Below, in pieces: positions 61,511 through 64,000 of a DNA stretch of 64,000 nucleotides (positions are counted from its first letter, which is position 1; the number at the start of each line of letters is the position of its first letter). The translations under genes and the position numbers were made by a program. Below the pieces are notes generated by a model. It saw only the letters and a list, made by a program, of their open reading frames with translations. It did not search any database and was not told the DNA's origin. Origin of the DNA: Bacteroidales bacterium (GTDB lineage Bacteria > Bacteroidota > Bacteroidia > Bacteroidales > F082); the NCBI GenBank assembly GCA_016936355.1, contig JAFGYB010000018.1, forward strand, positions 1 to 64,000. The letters run 5' to 3'.

Positions 61511-61780
61511 TTACTTTCTGATACCCAGTTCTTTGATGATGTTACGGTATCTTTCAATATCTTTTTCCTTCAGATAATCCAGCAATCTTCTCCTTTTCCC
61601 AACCAAACGGATCAGTGAACGCTGGGTGAAAACATCCTTCTTATTCTGTTTCAGGTGCTGGGTAAGATGGTTGATACGGTATGTAAACAAAGCAATCTGG
61701 CCTTCTGCAGATCCCGTGTCATGTTCGTCTTTACCGTACTTTGCAAAAAATTCTTTTTTCTTTTCTACAGATAGATACAT
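61511..61780 (-). CDS. rpsO: 30S ribosomal protein S15
   Basis: An 89-residue S15 with the conserved HDTGSAEGQIALFTYRI and the C-terminal GKRRRLLDYLK. It binds the central domain of 16S rRNA. ATG at 61780 (MYLSVEKK) gives the standard length; the upstream in-frame ATG would add six residues. It has a perfect -7 element upstream and a terminator downstream. Confidence 0.97.
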   Translation of the reverse strand: MYLSVEKKKEFFAKYGKDEHDTGSAEGQIALFTYRINHLTQHLKQNKKDVFTQRSLIRLVGKRRRLLDYLKEKDIERYRNIIKELGIRK

Positions 61781-61809
61781 AGTGATTTTATTTTTCAAAA
61801 ATTGGCCTG

Positions 61810-61817
61810 CAAAAATA
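61810..61817 (-). promoter_or_regulatory. promoter of rpsO
   Basis: TATTTTTG on the minus strand, a perfect -7, 30 bases before the start. Confidence 0.45.
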
Positions 61818-61907
61818 GAAACATTATTTCAACTGAGCAATTTTTTTTTCATTTTTATTTTTTGTTCTGACCCAAATGATCTATTCAGAATTGTTATTTA
61901 CAAGAGT

Positions 61908-62846
61908 CTATGAATTAGTTACTTTATAAAACAATCCCCGTTCTTCGAAAACCGATAAAACTTTGCCTTCGTGTTCCAGAACATCCAGGTATTTATTTAC
62001 TTCGTTTAAATGCATTCCCAGAATGCGATGCAAATCGTCCAGAGTACAGGGGCGACGTTTGATGGTTTCCAGTATAGCGTTCTCTGTATCAGTACGGTAG
62101 GATGTTATTTTTTTTCTGTCGGGAGCTGACGCAATGATCGTTACTTCCGGTAAATTCCATTCGTCAGCAATCTGCTGCAATTCTTTTCGGGTGGCAGCCC
62201 GGATGTTTTCCACAGCACCGGGACGGTCCAACGTGTTGAGCTGGATCTCATCCGGCTTGATCTTCAGGAACGCGTCTTTCAATGCATTCAGGTTTTCAGC
62301 ACGATCATTGATACCGGGAATGATGAGTACTTCCAGCCAGATTTTCCCTGAATATTCCTTCCTGAAATCAACGAGTCCCTGAATCATATCCGGAACATTC
62401 AATGTTCTGTAGGGTCGGTTTACCTTAATAAATGCCCGATGCTCTGCAGCATCTAATGATGGTAAAACCACATCAGCCTGCATCAGTTCGCGGCGAACTT
62501 CCGGATCATTCATCAGTGTGCCATTGGTTAGAACGGCTACCGGAATTTTTTTCCCCAAACCCTTGATATATCCCAGCACTTCTCCGATCCGGCTGTTCAA
62601 TGTAGGTTCCCCCGAACCCGAAAAAGTGATGTAATCCGGTAAGGGGTTGTTCCGGAGGTAATCATCGATCTCGGCAACCACGGCATCGTACGGAATGTAT
62701 TCTTTTCGTTGGGTGGTCAATGTGGTGGTTTTTCCGCATTCACAATAGACACAGTTCAGCGAACACACTTTGTGGGGAACAAGGTCCACACCCAGTGACA
62801 TGCCCAATCGCCTCGAAGGCACCGGTCCGAAAAGATATTGATACAT
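61908..62846 (-). CDS. radical SAM protein with C-terminal winged-helix-like domain
   Basis: About 312 residues. It starts MYQYLFGPVPSRRLG, with the cluster motif CSLNCVYC at about residues 28-35 and SGSGEPTL in the core. Its last 90 residues look like a small DNA-binding-like winged helix (RRPCTLDDLHRILGMHLNEVNKYLDVLEHEGK). It resembles the radical SAM proteins related to wyosine or anaerobic activases (COG0731-type), but no precise substrate is recognisable. The ATG at 62846 follows the family pattern. A perfect -7 element lies just upstream. Confidence 0.85.
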   Translation of the reverse strand: MYQYLFGPVPSRRLGMSLGVDLVPHKVCSLNCVYCECGKTTTLTTQRKEYIPYDAVVAEIDDYLRNNPLPDYITFSGSGEPTLNSRIGEVLGYIKGLGKKIPVAVLTNGTLMNDPEVRRELMQADVVLPSLDAAEHRAFIKVNRPYRTLNVPDMIQGLVDFRKEYSGKIWLEVLIIPGINDRAENLNALKDAFLKIKPDEIQLNTLDRPGAVENIRAATRKELQQIADEWNLPEVTIIASAPDRKKITSYRTDTENAILETIKRRPCTLDDLHRILGMHLNEVNKYLDVLEHEGKVLSVFEERGLFYKVTNS

Positions 62847-62879
62847 ATGGGTATTTTTTCTATTGGGACAACTTGGGTG

Positions 62880-62887
62880 CAAAAGTA
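62880..62887 (-). promoter_or_regulatory. promoter of the radical SAM gene
   Basis: TACTTTTG on the minus strand, a perfect -7, 35 bases before the ATG; it lies next to the end of the permease gene. Confidence 0.4.
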
Positions 62888-62891
62888 CGAT

Positions 62892-64000
62892 TTATAAGCG
62901 TGCCTTAGTCTTTTTTACTGTGAATGATGATTGGTTTTTTGCCCTGGTATGTTGCGTGCCGATGGCCAGCTGACTGAAAAAGGAGGAAGCTTTAACCAGG
63001 ACAATGGTTCCCAGATCGCGGTATAAATGGTCTGCATTTTCAATAAAATGCTTTTCCTGTCCCGGAACTACTGGCGCTAAGCCCATGAATGTTAGGTCGG
63101 ATTTGGTGGAATGTTCTTTGATGATGTCGTGGACGTTTTGGTTTTTGGCTTTTGATACGATGGCAACATCTGCTTTCATGCGCATACTTTCGAGCAAGCT
63201 TTTCAGCTGTCTGCTCAGTTTTTCCTGGTTTTGATCTGTCGAAGCAATCATCAGCAACCGAACTCTGGCCTGGTGCCAGGGAAAAGTGCCGTGAAGAAAC
63301 TTAACCAGAGCCAGCATTAGGTTCCCGTTGTTGGATCCCCCCCTAAGCCACACATCAATTTGGTTGTACTGACCGAAGCCTCTGATTTTATCATAGTCGA
63401 GCATAACAATGTTCAGGTTTAGATTCTCCAGATAGCCCAGCATGCTTGCGAAGCGGATGGGGTCGTTGGTGTGTCTTCCCCACCCCAGGACGATGGTGTT
63501 GGGTTCCACTCCGGAAAAGCCATAAGTGGCCGAAATCATCTCAATGCCTTCATAAATATTGTTGCATTGCTGCCTGAGACTGAAAACCCCTTCACTTTCT
63601 TTGGCTTTGTTTTCGGAAAAAATTTCGTGCCTTACGGGAAAGAGCCGATCGCCACCGGGTTGGTGAATAAGATCGAAATTGGAGATTAGCCCGTGTTTTC
63701 CGGTAATTTGTTTGCTGAATGCCATCAGGTGCGGGCGAATGGATTCTCCTCCGCTAAACAACAGGATATTGGCCCTCCAGTGGGGCTCAGATAGTTTCAT
63801 TTTACTGAAACGACTGAGGGTGATCCGGATCAGTGAAGCCAGTACACTGGGCCACACATCGGAGATGCCCTCATAAAGCTGTTTCTTCCGGATGACATAA
63901 TGCAAACCACCCAAAATAAGAATGGCGGCAAACATGGAAGGCATGTCCATTTTGAACATAATTGCTACACTGGTGATAAAGCCAATAATTCCTACCCACG
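62892..64000 (-). CDS. partial amino acid/cation-chloride cotransporter-like permease (C-terminal part)
   Basis: An open frame of about 369 codons that runs off the window. It begins in membrane helices (FITSVAIMFKMDMPSMFAAI) and continues with a long soluble domain of about 300 residues, with LLFSGGESIRP, TIVLGWGRHTNDP and a USP-like SDLTFMGLAPV. This is the pattern of the C-terminal regulatory domain of SLC12-type (Na-K-Cl) bacterial permeases. The N-terminal transport core lies beyond the window edge. Function as cation-chloride or amino-acid carrier is inferred. Confidence 0.75.
   Translation of the reverse strand, partial: WVGIIGFITSVAIMFKMDMPSMFAAILILGGLHYVIRKKQLYEGISDVWPSVLASLIRITLSRFSKMKLSEPHWRANILLFSGGESIRPHLMAFSKQITGKHGLISNFDLIHQPGGDRLFPVRHEIFSENKAKESEGVFSLRQQCNNIYEGIEMISATYGFSGVEPNTIVLGWGRHTNDPIRFASMLGYLENLNLNIVMLDYDKIRGFGQYNQIDVWLRGGSNNGNLMLALVKFLHGTFPWHQARVRLLMIASTDQNQEKLSRQLKSLLESMRMKADVAIVSKAKNQNVHDIIKEHSTKSDLTFMGLAPVVPGQEKHFIENADHLYRDLGTIVLVKASSFFSQLAIGTQHTRAKNQSSFTVKKTKARL

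Noticed and set aside
1-64000. CRISPR array, prophage or insertion sequence
   Set aside because: No regularly spaced repeats, integrase, transposase or phage structural gene was seen.

Overview
The window reads as chromosome of a member of the Bacteroidota, probably a Bacteroidales or Marinilabiliales-type organism (inference). The reasons: many intergenic regions carry the phylum-specific -7 promoter element TAnnTTTG; the primary sigma factor is the short form without region 1.1; a ubiE-porT pair and a secreted peptidase with a C-terminal sorting domain point to a type IX secretion system; and families largely confined to the phylum (DUF4834, DUF2520, DUF5916, LruC) are present. No rRNA, prophage, insertion sequence or CRISPR array was seen.

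Layout. 1-3.5 kb: accessory genes, including a two-gene RiPP (ribosomally made, modified peptide) locus. It has a 103-residue precursor with five cysteines spaced CxxC and a radical SAM/SPASM enzyme with a PqqD-like N-terminus, separated by a perfect 16-bp hairpin. The core resembles Gram-positive sactipeptides. 3.9-8.0 kb: a seven-helix protein resembling Pyr4-type terpene cyclases, then an opposite-strand operon (DUF7935-like, DUF2520, KdsC-like phosphatase, UbiA prenyltransferase, Maf). 8.2-14.7 kb: a TPR protein with a TetR regulator, then a GNAT, sodium symporter and amino-acid racemase group. 14.8-19.3 kb: aminotransferase, heptose-kinase-like PfkB, UbiE, PorT and a hypothetical. A tRNA-Glu with promoter and terminator follows, then a type IX-exported M1 peptidase, an Mpo1-like protein and a LruC lipoprotein.

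24.9-29.1 kb: a four-gene operon encoding a coiled-coil protein, a membrane protein with a predicted roadblock-like cytoplasmic domain and an OmpA-like periplasmic domain, a Rab-like small GTPase and a cytoplasmic histidine kinase. It looks like an uncharacterised envelope-linked GTPase signalling module. 29.2-41.6 kb: housekeeping genes (flavin reductase, two tRNA methylthiotransferases, rpsT, dnaX), an M13 peptidase, two acyltransferases, a DUF5916 outer-membrane protein and an RRM protein. 42-51.7 kb: a glycan assembly region (YfhO-like protein, three glycosyltransferases, methyltransferase, flippase) with gpsA inside it.

51.7-58.2 kb: NhaC antiporter, an Rrf2 regulator with three cysteines beside a YceI-porin-YceI group, and an Ldh-family dehydrogenase. 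58.2-64 kb: rpoD, pnp, rpsO, a radical SAM protein and the truncated C-terminal part of a cation-chloride-cotransporter-like permease running off the window.

The most unusual items are the sactipeptide-like locus, the GTPase/OmpA operon, the Pyr4-like protein and the Rrf2/YceI/porin locus with its palindromic operator candidate. All functions are read from sequence motifs and remembered family knowledge; no database search was run.
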